DNA of 7,347 nucleotides from the NCBI GenBank assembly GCA_021779655.1, contig JAJYAF010000093.1:350-7696 (forward strand). Direction: 5' to 3'. The notes under the pieces were generated by a model. It was given only the letters and a program-made list of their open reading frames with translations, ran no database searches and was not told the DNA's origin. Positions 1 to 6,158 of this stretch are shown here, one piece after another (positions within the stretch are counted from its first letter, which is position 1; the number at the start of each line of letters is the position of its first letter). This DNA comes from Pseudomonadota bacterium (GTDB taxonomy: Bacteria; Pseudomonadota; Alphaproteobacteria; Acetobacterales; Acetobacteraceae). The position numbers were made by a program, and so were the translations under genes.

Positions 1-1572
1 GGTGCGCAGCCGCAAGGCGTTGCGGGTTTTGCCGGCAGCGGTCAGCGCATTGATCCGCCGGTCAAGAAAACCGACCCAGACCTCCCAAACCACCAACGTG
101 GCGGCGATCGTGGCCATGGTCGCAAGGAAGGCGGAAATCAGGCCCCGGCTTATCGGGTTATTCAAGAGCCAGGGCAGAATGTTTATGCCCCAACCAAACA
201 AGATGACACCGATTACGGCGATGCCGATCAGGATCCGGATGACCGTTTTGATGAACGGGTTATAGGCGCGCGCCCGGCGTACGAGGTTCGGATATCGAAC
301 CTGCCGCCCGGAAGGATCCGGGAAAAGCCGGTCCAGCAGCAATTCGCTGCCACGCCAGGCGATGCGGCCCAGGATGATCGCCGCCATGAAAAACATCAGC
401 GCCCGGAGCAAAACCGAAAAGGCGTTACGGACGCCGCCTGCCCAGGCGACCCAAAGCCCCAGCACGTAAAATATTGCCAGATAATGCCAGACCCGCGCCG
501 TCCTTCGGCGCCAATCGGCCAACAGGCTCAGGGGGTTGCCCTTGCCACGAATCCAGCCGCCCACCACCTTGCGGCTTTGCCAGATCATCACCGTCAGTTC
601 GATATGGATAACGAGTACCAGCACCCGCGTGACCGCCATGGCAGCGGAATCCGGCAGGCCGAGTATCTCGCTGATCGAGACGATTCCGTAACTTGTTCCG
701 CCGGTGATCAGAAGAATCCGTACCCAGTCGTTCAGCCACAATGCATACTGGGTTGGAATCCGGAACAATCGCAGTGGCTCCGCCCAGGGCGGAGCCAGAA
801 AGCGCATAGCCTCGACGACGATGCGGCAGAACAGATAGGCGTTGGAAACGCCGATGACAGACAGCCGCGCGTCTCGCGAAACCGTAAGGCCGAGCCCCAG
901 CAGCAGCCCGGTTGTGAGCCCGAACGCCAAGACAGGGACGAGACGAAGCGCAAGATGCAGCAGGGCCAGAAGCAGGCGGTGGCACCAGGTCAGAAAGCTG
1001 CCGCGCCCTTGACGGGAGGAGCGTTGACCCTCGCCTCCTCCGTCCGCTTCCGTTCCGGTTTCATCCCGCAACGGGGCTTCGCTGCGCGGCAGTTTTTCCG
1101 CACGGCGTACCAGCGTGGTGCGCGGCCGATTTAAGGCGAAGCGTAAAAGTGTTTCCAGGGCGATTGCCGGAAGCACGATAAGGGCAAGGCCCCTGGCAAC
1201 CGCGAAGGCTTCCTGCCGGCGGGCGGGCTCATCGCCGAAACTCGCAAGCCAGGTCCAGACTGGTGCGAGCCTCGTCGATTTCTGGACGGCGGCCATGAAC
1301 TGGCCAACCGTGGCGGATGTTTCGTGGCTGATGAGGCGCGTTATCGCGAAGCCCAAAATGTTCGTGCCAAAGGGCGATGGTCCCGCTTCCACGTCTTTTG
1401 TAGACGGTGCGCCCGCGGCCGTGAGGGCTGCCAGCGGTGAGCCGGGAATGATGGCGCTGATGGCCGGTTTTCGTTCCGTGACGCTCTGATGCGGCGGCAC
1501 CTGAGCCCGGGATGTCTCCGGCAGGCTGAGCAAGCATATTAGGACGACGAAAAAGGCGGCATGGCGCATCAT
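1..1572 (-). CDS. Multi-pass membrane protein, probable MscS-family mechanosensitive ion channel (N-terminal part, truncated by window edge)
   Basis: An uninterrupted minus-strand frame of 524 codons leaves the window at base 1 without a stop. The N-terminus MMRHAAFFVVLICLLSLPETSRAQ looks like a cleavable signal peptide, cut after SRA. About eight or nine hydrophobic segments follow, near residues 128-147, 190-228, 236-258, 285-305, 311-331, 361-379, 386-405, 443-467 and 475-500. The last visible residues, AGKTRNALRLRT, resemble the basic linker that precedes the pore-forming MscS domain in large YbiO-type channels. Such channels release solutes from the inner membrane during osmotic downshock. 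The diagnostic MscS pore and beta domain would lie off the left edge, so the family call is inference. I chose the start at 1572 (a double ATG) because it gives a clean signal peptide. An in-frame ATG at 1617 would add 15 residues, and neither has a clear ribosome binding site. The gene is divergent from the HIG1 gene. Confidence 0.72.
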   Translation of the reverse strand, partial: MMRHAAFFVVLICLLSLPETSRAQVPPHQSVTERKPAISAIIPGSPLAALTAAGAPSTKDVEAGPSPFGTNILGFAITRLISHETSATVGQFMAAVQKSTRLAPVWTWLASFGDEPARRQEAFAVARGLALIVLPAIALETLLRFALNRPRTTLVRRAEKLPRSEAPLRDETGTEADGGGEGQRSSRQGRGSFLTWCHRLLLALLHLALRLVPVLAFGLTTGLLLGLGLTVSRDARLSVIGVSNAYLFCRIVVEAMRFLAPPWAEPLRLFRIPTQYALWLNDWVRILLITGGTSYGIVSISEILGLPDSAAMAVTRVLVLVIHIELTVMIWQSRKVVGGWIRGKGNPLSLLADWRRRTARVWHYLAIFYVLGLWVAWAGGVRNAFSVLLRALMFFMAAIILGRIAWRGSELLLDRLFPDPSGRQVRYPNLVRRARAYNPFIKTVIRILIGIAVIGVILFGWGINILPWLLNNPISRGLISAFLATMATIAATLVVWEVWVGFLDRRINALTAAGKTRNALRLRT

Positions 1573-1665
1573 GGCAGCCAAGCAAGATAGCGGCCAGGCG
1601 AGATAGCGGAATGGCATGGACGTCAATCCGTGCAAAAAATCCTCGCCTGCCTTATACACCTGGGA

Positions 1666-1857
1666 ATGAAGCTATTTTTGACGATCCTTTTGGGAATTGA
1701 TCTCATCGCCGTGGTGGTTGTGCTGCTGGTGGGTGCGGTTGGCCTGGCGGATGCGAATCGTGACCCGCGCACTTCGAACAAGCTGATGCGCCTCCGCGTC
1801 GCGCTGCAGGCGGTTGCCATTGGACTTGTCGTGCTGTTGCTGCTCATCAGCCGGTAG
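1666..1857 (+). CDS. HIG1 domain-containing twin-transmembrane protein
   Basis: This 63-residue protein has two hydrophobic helices, at about residues 3-26 and 46-62. They are joined by a short polar loop (NRDPRTSNKLMRLRVALQ, residues 31-48). The SNKLMRxRVxLQAVA stretch entering helix 2 is the signature of the HIG1 (hypoxia-induced gene 1) family. The mitochondrial members (Rcf1 type) bind and tune cytochrome c oxidase or respiratory supercomplexes. Alphaproteobacterial members of this length are common, and a matching inner-membrane respiratory role is inference. The ATG at 1666 gives the usual short N-terminus but has a poor ribosome binding site (TGGGA directly abutting). A GTG at 1630 in the same frame would add MQKILACLIHLG and cannot be excluded. 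The gene is divergent from the membrane channel gene, and its last 11 bases overlap the end of the convergent WD40 gene. Confidence 0.82.
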   Translation: MKLFLTILLGIDLIAVVVVLLVGAVGLADANRDPRTSNKLMRLRVALQAVAIGLVVLLLLISR

Positions 1858-2887
1858 CTTCATGCTTTTGCGGCAATGCGACAATGGCCGCAAAACCCTC
1901 CGCCGTACCAAAGGCGAGATGAGAGCCCGAATCATTCCAGGAGAGGGCAGAGACCGCGCCACGGCCAGGGCCCGCCACTGGCAGGACGTGCTCGCTCGCG
2001 ATATCGGCGATCACCACCATTCCATTATCGAATCCGGCCGCAACCACCTCCTGCTTCGGATGACAGGCGATACGTTTGACGATGGCGCCGTCGCTCCCGG
2101 CCAGTTCCAGGGGCGCCTTGCCCATCGGTCCACCGCCAAAAAATGGCCAGAGCACGATGGCATCCGCCCCGGACGTGGCAAGCCAGCGGCCGGACGCGGT
2201 GAAGCCCAGGGATTCGGTTTTCGATGGGTATCCGCTCATACGCATGTGCTTGCCCTCCGGCAGGGTCCAGCCATGTAGCGCGTTTTCCTGCATTGCGCTG
2301 ACCAGCGCGGAGCCGTGGGGATGCAGTGCGACCCCAATATGGCTGCCTTTCCACTCCAGGACGCGGGGACTCGACGCTTCCGAGGCAGTGAACCAGAGCG
2401 AGGCACCATTATAATGCGAAGCCGCGACCCGCTTCCCCTTGGCATCGAAGGCGATGCCAGTTACGGTTGAAAAGTGGGGCATGGAACGCAACCGCTCTCC
2501 GCCTGGCGCAAAAATATACAAATTCTTGCCGACGCTGCATGCCAGCAATCCATTTTTCGGATGCGCGAAACTGGCGATGTGATCAACCCATTTCATCATC
2601 CCGAAATCGGCGAGCAGGCTGACGGTTTCCGGATTTACGCGGTTGAGCTTTCCGTCATCTCCCCCCGAGAGGAAGCTCTCGTTGAGCACATCCTGCGCGA
2701 AGGAGAGGATGGCGCCCTCATGCGCCTGTACGCGCCGCCACGCCTCGGCTTTCGGGAAATACACGGCGCCATCGCCCAGCGCGAAAGCCGGTGTCGCCCC
2801 GCCCCGGGTGAAGGCACAGCCCGTGACGTGGGCGTGAAGCTCCTTGGAAACGCCGTGGGACTTCAACAACGCGTCGAGATCGTTCAT
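1847..2887 (-). CDS. WD40 repeat (beta-propeller) protein
   Basis: A complete 346-residue minus-strand gene. Repeating units of about 40 residues end in short acidic or glycine turns and a hydrophobic beta strand. Clear units lie near residues 59-85 (GGDDGKLNRV), 143-167 (FDAKGKRVAASHYNGASLWF), 183-212 (HPHGSALVSAMQENALHGW), 224-249 (TASGRWLATSGADAIVLW), 270-296 and 313-339. This is enough for one six- or seven-bladed propeller that fills the chain. There is no signal peptide or membrane segment, so it is probably cytoplasmic. WD40 propellers serve as protein-binding platforms. No catalytic motif is visible, and I cannot name the partner. The ATG at 2887 is the natural start (MNDLDALLKSHG), but no Shine-Dalgarno sequence precedes it. 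It is divergent from the secreted protein gene 51 bp away, and its 3' end runs into the HIG1 gene. Confidence 0.85.
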   Translation of the reverse strand: MNDLDALLKSHGVSKELHAHVTGCAFTRGGATPAFALGDGAVYFPKAEAWRRVQAHEGAILSFAQDVLNESFLSGGDDGKLNRVNPETVSLLADFGMMKWVDHIASFAHPKNGLLACSVGKNLYIFAPGGERLRSMPHFSTVTGIAFDAKGKRVAASHYNGASLWFTASEASSPRVLEWKGSHIGVALHPHGSALVSAMQENALHGWTLPEGKHMRMSGYPSKTESLGFTASGRWLATSGADAIVLWPFFGGGPMGKAPLELAGSDGAIVKRIACHPKQEVVAAGFDNGMVVIADIASEHVLPVAGPGRGAVSALSWNDSGSHLAFGTAEGFAAIVALPQKHEATG

Positions 2888-2907
2888 GGATGAATGGGTT
2901 AATCAAG

Positions 2908-2920
2908 CCGGCTCGGCCGG
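2908..2920. repeat. Small GC hairpin in the divergent intergenic region
   Basis: CCGGC and GCCGG form a perfect 5-bp stem with a TCG loop. It sits in the 51-bp gap between the divergent WD40 and secreted-protein genes, 8 bases upstream of the GGAGG ribosome binding site of the latter. It could lie in that gene's leader or be part of an operator, but such short GC stems are common in this composition. Confidence 0.3.
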
Positions 2921-2928
2921 GCAAGAGC

Positions 2929-2933
2929 GGAGG
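2929..2933 (+). promoter_or_regulatory. Ribosome binding site GGAGG of the secreted protein gene
   Basis: GGAGG lies 5 bases before the ATG at 2939. This is a strong Shine-Dalgarno match and fixes that start. Confidence 0.8.
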
Positions 2934-2938
2934 CGCGG

Positions 2939-3583
2939 ATGAAAAGCTGGCTCGGGTTCATGGTATTCCTGCTCTCTCCCATGCTTGCGCAGGCGGCGGC
3001 TCCGGCCGGGGTTACGACCGTCGCACAGCAGTTCGCGGGTATGATGCAGAATTCGGGACATCGCCAGATGGTCCTGCAATCGGCCCGGAAAACCCCGGCC
3101 TGGGCGCGGGTTGCCTGCGCCGGCGCCAAGTTCTCGCCGATACCGCAAATTGCCGTTTATACGCCGATTTTGTTCGATAAAAAAGGGATGCCTATCGCCG
3201 GCGAATGGCGGGAAAGCCTGACCGCCGCCGGCTGCGGCGCGCCGATGACGCTGAACGTGCTGACGAAGATTACCGCGCCAGGGATATTGGCCACCGGCTA
3301 TCTGCTACCCGGGACGACGATGGGCGATCCGATTCTGCAAAATGCAGGGCAGGCCATTGTTGTTCGCACCCTCGGCGGCATTCCCGCTGGATGCGGGAAT
3401 GCCTTCGTGGCCGATACCGAATTCGCGGGCTTTGAAGGCGCGAATGGCGCCCGGAAAACCGGGCCGTGGAAGGAAATCTGGACGGTGGATTTATGCGGGC
3501 CGCCCAAGAAAGTAATGGTGCATTTTGCTCCGGATAATTCGGGCGTGACCGTTTATGCCGAACCTGTGGCGGCCGCCCCTTGA
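2939..3583 (+). CDS. Predicted secreted protein of unknown function with four cysteines
   Basis: A 214-residue protein that I do not recognise. Residues 1-20 (MKSWLGFMVFLLSPMLAQAA) form a typical Sec signal peptide with cleavage after AQA, so the mature protein should be periplasmic or exported. There is no lipobox cysteine. The mature part holds exactly four cysteines (Cys60, Cys99, Cys152, Cys186), which would suit two disulfide bonds. It has no further membrane segment, and the many Gly, Pro and short beta-like stretches suggest a compact beta-rich fold. No catalytic motif is evident. The start is set by GGAGG 5 bases upstream. The nine codons for residues 147-155, including Cys152, coincide exactly with a perfect inverted repeat at 3377-3403. 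The gene stands alone: it is divergent from the WD40 gene and followed by a 154-bp gap before the HNH gene. Confidence 0.78.
   Translation: MKSWLGFMVFLLSPMLAQAAAPAGVTTVAQQFAGMMQNSGHRQMVLQSARKTPAWARVACAGAKFSPIPQIAVYTPILFDKKGMPIAGEWRESLTAAGCGAPMTLNVLTKITAPGILATGYLLPGTTMGDPILQNAGQAIVVRTLGGIPAGCGNAFVADTEFAGFEGANGARKTGPWKEIWTVDLCGPPKKVMVHFAPDNSGVTVYAEPVAAAP
3377..3403. repeat. Perfect 11-bp inverted repeat inside a coding region, REP-like
   Basis: GGCATTCCCGC and its exact reverse complement GCGGGAATGCC flank a TGGAT loop, giving a 27-base hairpin. The core ATTCCC...GGGAAT resembles the palindromic units of some proteobacterial and neisserial intergenic repeats (for example dRS3, ATTCCC-N8-GGGAAT), though the spacing here is nine bases. 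It fits exactly nine codons of the secreted protein gene. Confidence 0.75.
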
Positions 3584-3586
3584 CGG

Positions 3587-3643
3587 ATGACAAAGCATTG
3601 ACATTGGCAGCCCATGCTTGCGGCACCGCATGAGGTTTGTCAT
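3587..3643. repeat. Nested inverted repeats between the secreted protein and HNH genes
   Basis: ATGACAAA (3587-3594) and TTTGTCAT (3636-3643) are perfect 8-base inverted arms. Inside them, CATGC (3613-3617) and GCATG (3628-3632) form a second stem. The element starts 3 bases after the secreted-protein stop codon. It has no trailing T-run, so it is not a classic terminator. It could be a 3'-UTR structure or a regulatory site for the HNH gene. The rest of the gap (3644-3737) shows nothing else I can name. Confidence 0.4.
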
Positions 3644-3723
3644 AAAGCATGCATGACTCGCAGCAACCATCGGAAAACGCTGGGATTGCGTATTATGCCT
3701 ACCTTTCCCCTCAGCCCGTTCTG

Positions 3724-3730
3724 GGACAGG
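3724..3730 (+). promoter_or_regulatory. Ribosome binding site supporting the GTG start of the HNH gene
   Basis: GGACAGG ends 7 bases before the GTG at 3738. It is a moderate Shine-Dalgarno match, and together with the family-typical N-terminus it makes GTG the likely start. Confidence 0.5.
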
Positions 3731-3737
3731 TTCAGTA

Positions 3738-4298
3738 GTGTTTGAGGGCGGGTTCAACTATCCCGCCCTGGTGCTGAACGCGGACTTTCGTCCGCTATCG
3801 TACTTTCCGTTATCGACCTGGAACTGGCAGGACGCTGTGAAAGCGGTGTTTCTGGAACGGGTTTCCGTGCTTTCCGAATATGGACGCGAGGTTCGTTCTC
3901 CCAGTTTTTCGCTTCGTCTTCCCTCAGTGATTGCGCTGCGGGACTTCATTCCCTCCGCGCGTATGCCGGCTTTCTCTCGTTTCAACGTCTTCCTGCGGGA
4001 TTGCTTTACCTGCCAGTATTGCAACGCGCGCCGCCCAGCCCCGGAGCTTACCTTTGACCACGTGATTCCGCGGGCGAAAGGCGGGCGCACGACCTGGGAA
4101 AATGTCGTAACCGCCTGCGGCGGCTGCAATTTGCGTAAAGGCAGCAAGTTGCCAAAGGAATGCCAGATGTTTCCCCGCAAGGAACCGAGGCGCCCGACGA
4201 GCTGGGAGTTGCAGGATCGGGGACGTGGCTTTCCGCCAAATTATTTGCATGAAAGCTGGCGGGATTTCCTCTACTGGGATTCCGAGCTGGAAAGTTGA
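3738..4298 (+). CDS. HNH endonuclease family protein
   Basis: A 186-residue protein of the alphaproteobacterial HNH endonuclease type, with the typical opening PALVLNADFRPLSYFPLSTWNWQDAVKAV. The nuclease core spans about residues 85-135. It has a zinc knuckle of two CxxC pairs (Cys92/Cys95 and Cys127/Cys130), the FDHVIP motif with Asp107-His108, the WENVV asparagine Asn122 and Asn131. All the residues expected for a metal-dependent ββα nuclease are present. The C-terminus (FPPNYLHESWRDFLYWDSELES) is also typical, so the gene is intact and full length. Its biological role is not established. The family is widespread on chromosomes and need not mean a mobile element or defence system. It starts with GTG. 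GGACAGG (3724-3730), 7 bases upstream, supports this start, and the family-typical N-terminus begins within ten residues. Confidence 0.9.
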   Translation: MFEGGFNYPALVLNADFRPLSYFPLSTWNWQDAVKAVFLERVSVLSEYGREVRSPSFSLRLPSVIALRDFIPSARMPAFSRFNVFLRDCFTCQYCNARRPAPELTFDHVIPRAKGGRTTWENVVTACGGCNLRKGSKLPKECQMFPRKEPRRPTSWELQDRGRGFPPNYLHESWRDFLYWDSELES

Positions 4299-4312
4299 GG
4301 TTTCGCCCGCCC

Positions 4313-4325
4313 AGGCGACTCGCCT
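4313..4325 (+). terminator. Weak terminator-like hairpin after the HNH gene
   Basis: AGGCG and CGCCT pair around an ACT loop, beginning 14 bases after the HNH stop and followed by TCTT. The stem is only 5 bp and the T-tract is poor, so this is a tentative call. Confidence 0.25.
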
Positions 4326-4470
4326 TCTTGAACCCGTTTGGGGGCGTTTAAGGGTGCATATCTTTAACACAAACGTTCGGTTAGAAATGGCTTTGGCGGC
4401 AGGGCGATGCTTTTCCTTGCGGCTTGGGATGAAAATAGAAGGCAAAAATAGGTTGTCGCATCACGAAACG

Positions 4471-4503
4471 AGGTTTACCTTCCCACTTTAGCATCATAAA
4501 CCT
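4471..4503. repeat. Inverted repeat upstream of the hydrolase operon
   Basis: AGGTTTA (4471-4477) and TAAACCT (4497-4503) are perfect 7-base inverted arms separated by 19 bases. They lie 55 bases before the start of the metallo-hydrolase gene, within a 260-bp gap that should hold the operon promoter. The site may be an operator for that promoter. I could not identify a convincing -35/-10 pair in the gap. Confidence 0.3.
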
Positions 4504-4545
4504 GAGGCCACGGGCGCGGCCAGGCAGAAAAGTTTTCAACCACAT

Positions 4546-4550
4546 GAGGA
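4546..4550 (+). promoter_or_regulatory. Ribosome binding site that decides the hydrolase start
   Basis: GAGGA lies 8 bases before the ATG at 4559. It overlaps the alternative upstream ATG at 4544, which has no ribosome binding site of its own. This favours 4559, whose N-terminus (MGKLHVQIIPVTPFQQNC) matches the family. Confidence 0.7.
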
Positions 4551-4558
4551 ACAAGACG

Positions 4559-5194
4559 ATGGGCAAGCTGCATGTGCAGATTATCCCGGTGACACCGTTC
4601 CAGCAGAACTGCGCGTTGCTGTGGGATAGCGAAAGCGGGCGGGCGGCGGTGATCGACCCCGGCGGGGAGATTGACCGGATTGAAGACGCTATCGCCCGCA
4701 ACGGCGCAAAAGTGGAGGCGATCTATATCACCCATGGTCATCTGGACCATGGCGGGGGTGCCGCTGATCTTGCGGAGGCGCTGAATGTTCCGATTTATGG
4801 CCCGGACGTTAGGGATGCGCCATTAATTGCCGACTTTAGTTCGCAAGCATTGAGCTTTGGCGTGGAGGGCAAACCTTTTACGCCAACGGCCTGGCTGGCG
4901 GAAGGTGACACCGTCACGCTGGGCGGATACGAATTCTCGGTGCTGCATTGTCCGGGCCACACGCCGGGCCATATCGTGTTCGTTAATCATGGAGAAAAAT
5001 TTGCCATCGTTGGCGACGTACTATTCCGCGGCTCAATAGGCCGCACCGATTTCTCTTATGGCGATCACGCCGCATTGCTTGCAGCCATTAAACAAAAATT
5101 ACTGCCCCTCGGCGACGATTTTATGTTCATCTGCGGCCACGGCATGGGTTCCACCTTTGGTGAGGAACGGCGAAGCAATCCGTTCTTGCAGTGA
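4559..5194 (+). CDS. gloC: Metallo-beta-lactamase-fold hydrolase, YcbL/GloC (glyoxalase II-like) family
   Basis: A 211-residue protein that closely resembles E. coli YcbL, now called GloC. The shared landmarks are the opening IIPVTPFQQNCALLWD, the HCPGHTPGHIVF segment, GDVLFRGSIGRTDF, and the ending GHGMGSTFGEERRSNPFL. The binuclear metal site is complete: THGHLDH gives His59, His61, Asp63 and His64, with His134 (GHTPGH), Asp153 (GDV) and His194 (CGHG). This family hydrolyses glutathione thioesters such as S-lactoylglutathione, the last step of methylglyoxal detoxification, in the cytoplasm. True substrates vary between members. It lacks the C-terminal substrate-binding domain of classical GloB, as expected for this short type. 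An ATG at 4544 would add five residues, but the Shine-Dalgarno position argues for 4559. It is the first gene of a probable operon with DUF72 and sufE. Confidence 0.9.
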   Translation: MGKLHVQIIPVTPFQQNCALLWDSESGRAAVIDPGGEIDRIEDAIARNGAKVEAIYITHGHLDHGGGAADLAEALNVPIYGPDVRDAPLIADFSSQALSFGVEGKPFTPTAWLAEGDTVTLGGYEFSVLHCPGHTPGHIVFVNHGEKFAIVGDVLFRGSIGRTDFSYGDHAALLAAIKQKLLPLGDDFMFICGHGMGSTFGEERRSNPFLQ

Positions 5195-5217
5195 ACAGGA
5201 AGGACTGCGAATTGAGG

Positions 5218-5230
5218 GCTCACCGTGAGC
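5218..5230. repeat. Short hairpin just before the DUF72 start codon
   Basis: GCTCA and TGAGC pair around a CCG loop, ending 12 bases before the ATG at 5243. In a gloC-DUF72 mRNA it would sit next to the ribosome binding region and could lower translation of the second gene. It is too short to be a terminator. Confidence 0.3.
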
Positions 5231-5242
5231 ATGTCATAAGCG

Positions 5243-6115
5243 ATGACCGGGGTGATCAGGATCGGAATTTCCGGCTGGACTTATTCGCCATGGCGCGGGG
5301 AGTTCTACCCGAACATGCTGCGCCGTAAGGACGAGCTTGCCTATGCGGCTGCGCAGTTCAACACAATCGAAATTAATGGAACATTCTACGCAACCCAGCG
5401 GCCGCAAAGCTTTTTGGGCTGGTTTGAGGCGGTGCCAGATGACTTCGTGTTTGCCGTAAAGGGACCGCGCTATATCACGCATTTTTTGCGCTTGCGCAAC
5501 GTGGCAATACCGCTTGCGAATTTTTTTGCTTCCGGCGTACTGCGGTTGGGACAAAAGCTTGGGCCGGTGTTGTGGCAGTTTCCACCCAATATGGCGTTTG
5601 ATGAAGAACGCTTTGCGGAATTTTTCAGCCTGTTGCCGCACGACAGAGAGGCGGCTGCGGCCTGCGCACGGCGCCACGATGGGCGGCTTAAAGCCGAACC
5701 GTCGCTTAAGGCAGATGCCGGTTTGCGCCTTCGCCATGCAGTGGAGATACGTCATCAAAGTTTCCGGAACCCACGATTTCTGGTGCTGTTGCGGCGCTAT
5801 GATGTGGCGCTGGTTTGCGCCGATTCTGTGGCGTGGCCGCGATTGATGGATGTGACCAGCGATTTCCTTTATTGTCGGCTGCACGGAGCAAGTGCTTTAT
5901 ATACAAGCGGCTATGATGAGCACGCGCTTACCGCATGGGCACGGCGGATACGCCGCTGGGCAGCAGGCGGTGAGCCTCGGGATGCTGAGCGCATTACCGG
6001 CAGGGCTCCGGTGCGCCAGTCGGGCCGCGACGTATTTTTATATTTTGACAATGATACCAAGGTCAAGGCGCCAGAGAATGCGCTGACCCTAGCACGGATG
6101 GTGGGAGCAAGTTAA
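5243..6115 (+). CDS. DUF72 domain-containing protein (YecE family)
   Basis: A 290-residue protein of the DUF72 family, which has a TIM-barrel-like fold. Family landmarks run in order: IRIGISGWTYSPWRGEFYP (residues 5-23), FNTIEINGTFYATQRPQSFLGW (39-60), FVFAVKGPRYITHFLRLRN (68-86), LGPVLWQFPPNM (106-117), AVEIRHQSF (166-174), DFLYCRLHG (207-215) and DVFLYFDNDTKVKAPENA (263-280). The chain is full length and belongs to the longer variant with a charged segment at about 133-165 ahead of the EIRH motif. The biochemical function of the family is not firmly established. It has no signal peptide and is probably cytoplasmic. The start ATG at 5243 has only a weak upstream AAGCG. A GTG at 5252 is a possible alternative. 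It lies 48 bp after gloC and 43 bp before sufE, all on the same strand, which suggests co-transcription. Confidence 0.9.
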   Translation: MTGVIRIGISGWTYSPWRGEFYPNMLRRKDELAYAAAQFNTIEINGTFYATQRPQSFLGWFEAVPDDFVFAVKGPRYITHFLRLRNVAIPLANFFASGVLRLGQKLGPVLWQFPPNMAFDEERFAEFFSLLPHDREAAAACARRHDGRLKAEPSLKADAGLRLRHAVEIRHQSFRNPRFLVLLRRYDVALVCADSVAWPRLMDVTSDFLYCRLHGASALYTSGYDEHALTAWARRIRRWAAGGEPRDAERITGRAPVRQSGRDVFLYFDNDTKVKAPENALTLARMVGAS

Positions 6116-6146
6116 GCGGCGAATGCAGCCCCAAAGTATGGTCGAT

Positions 6147-6151
6147 GAAGG
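6147..6151 (+). promoter_or_regulatory. Ribosome binding site of sufE
   Basis: GAAGG ends 7 bases before the ATG at 6159. It is a good Shine-Dalgarno match and fixes the sufE start. Confidence 0.65.
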
Positions 6152-6158
6152 TTAGACG

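Noticed and set aside
425..985. Minus-strand open frame of 186 codons
   Set aside because: It lies in the wrong frame of the same strand as the membrane protein. The hydrophobic helices and signal peptide are in the frame that runs from 1572 to the window edge.
484..1134. Plus-strand open frame of 216 codons
   Set aside because: It is antisense to the membrane channel gene. Its Gln/Arg/Pro-rich sequence is typical of a reverse reading of GC-rich membrane-protein codons.
2440..2459. 8-bp hairpin TGGCATCG/CGATGCCA inside the WD40 gene
   Set aside because: It is well formed, but it lies in conserved-looking blade sequence. Stems of this size are expected by chance in GC-rich coding DNA.
3598..3603. 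Consensus TTGACA that might be the -35 of the HNH gene promoter
   Set aside because: No acceptable -10 lies 16-18 bases downstream; that position is GC-rich.
3738..4298. HNH endonuclease as a sign of a defence system, intron or mobile element
   Set aside because: It is the common chromosomal alphaproteobacterial type, intact and alone. No methyltransferase, intron boundary, helicase or other partner is nearby.
4225..4491. Plus-strand open frame of 88 codons running past the HNH gene
   Set aside because: It starts inside the HNH gene in another frame, has no ribosome binding site and shows no recognisable family pattern.
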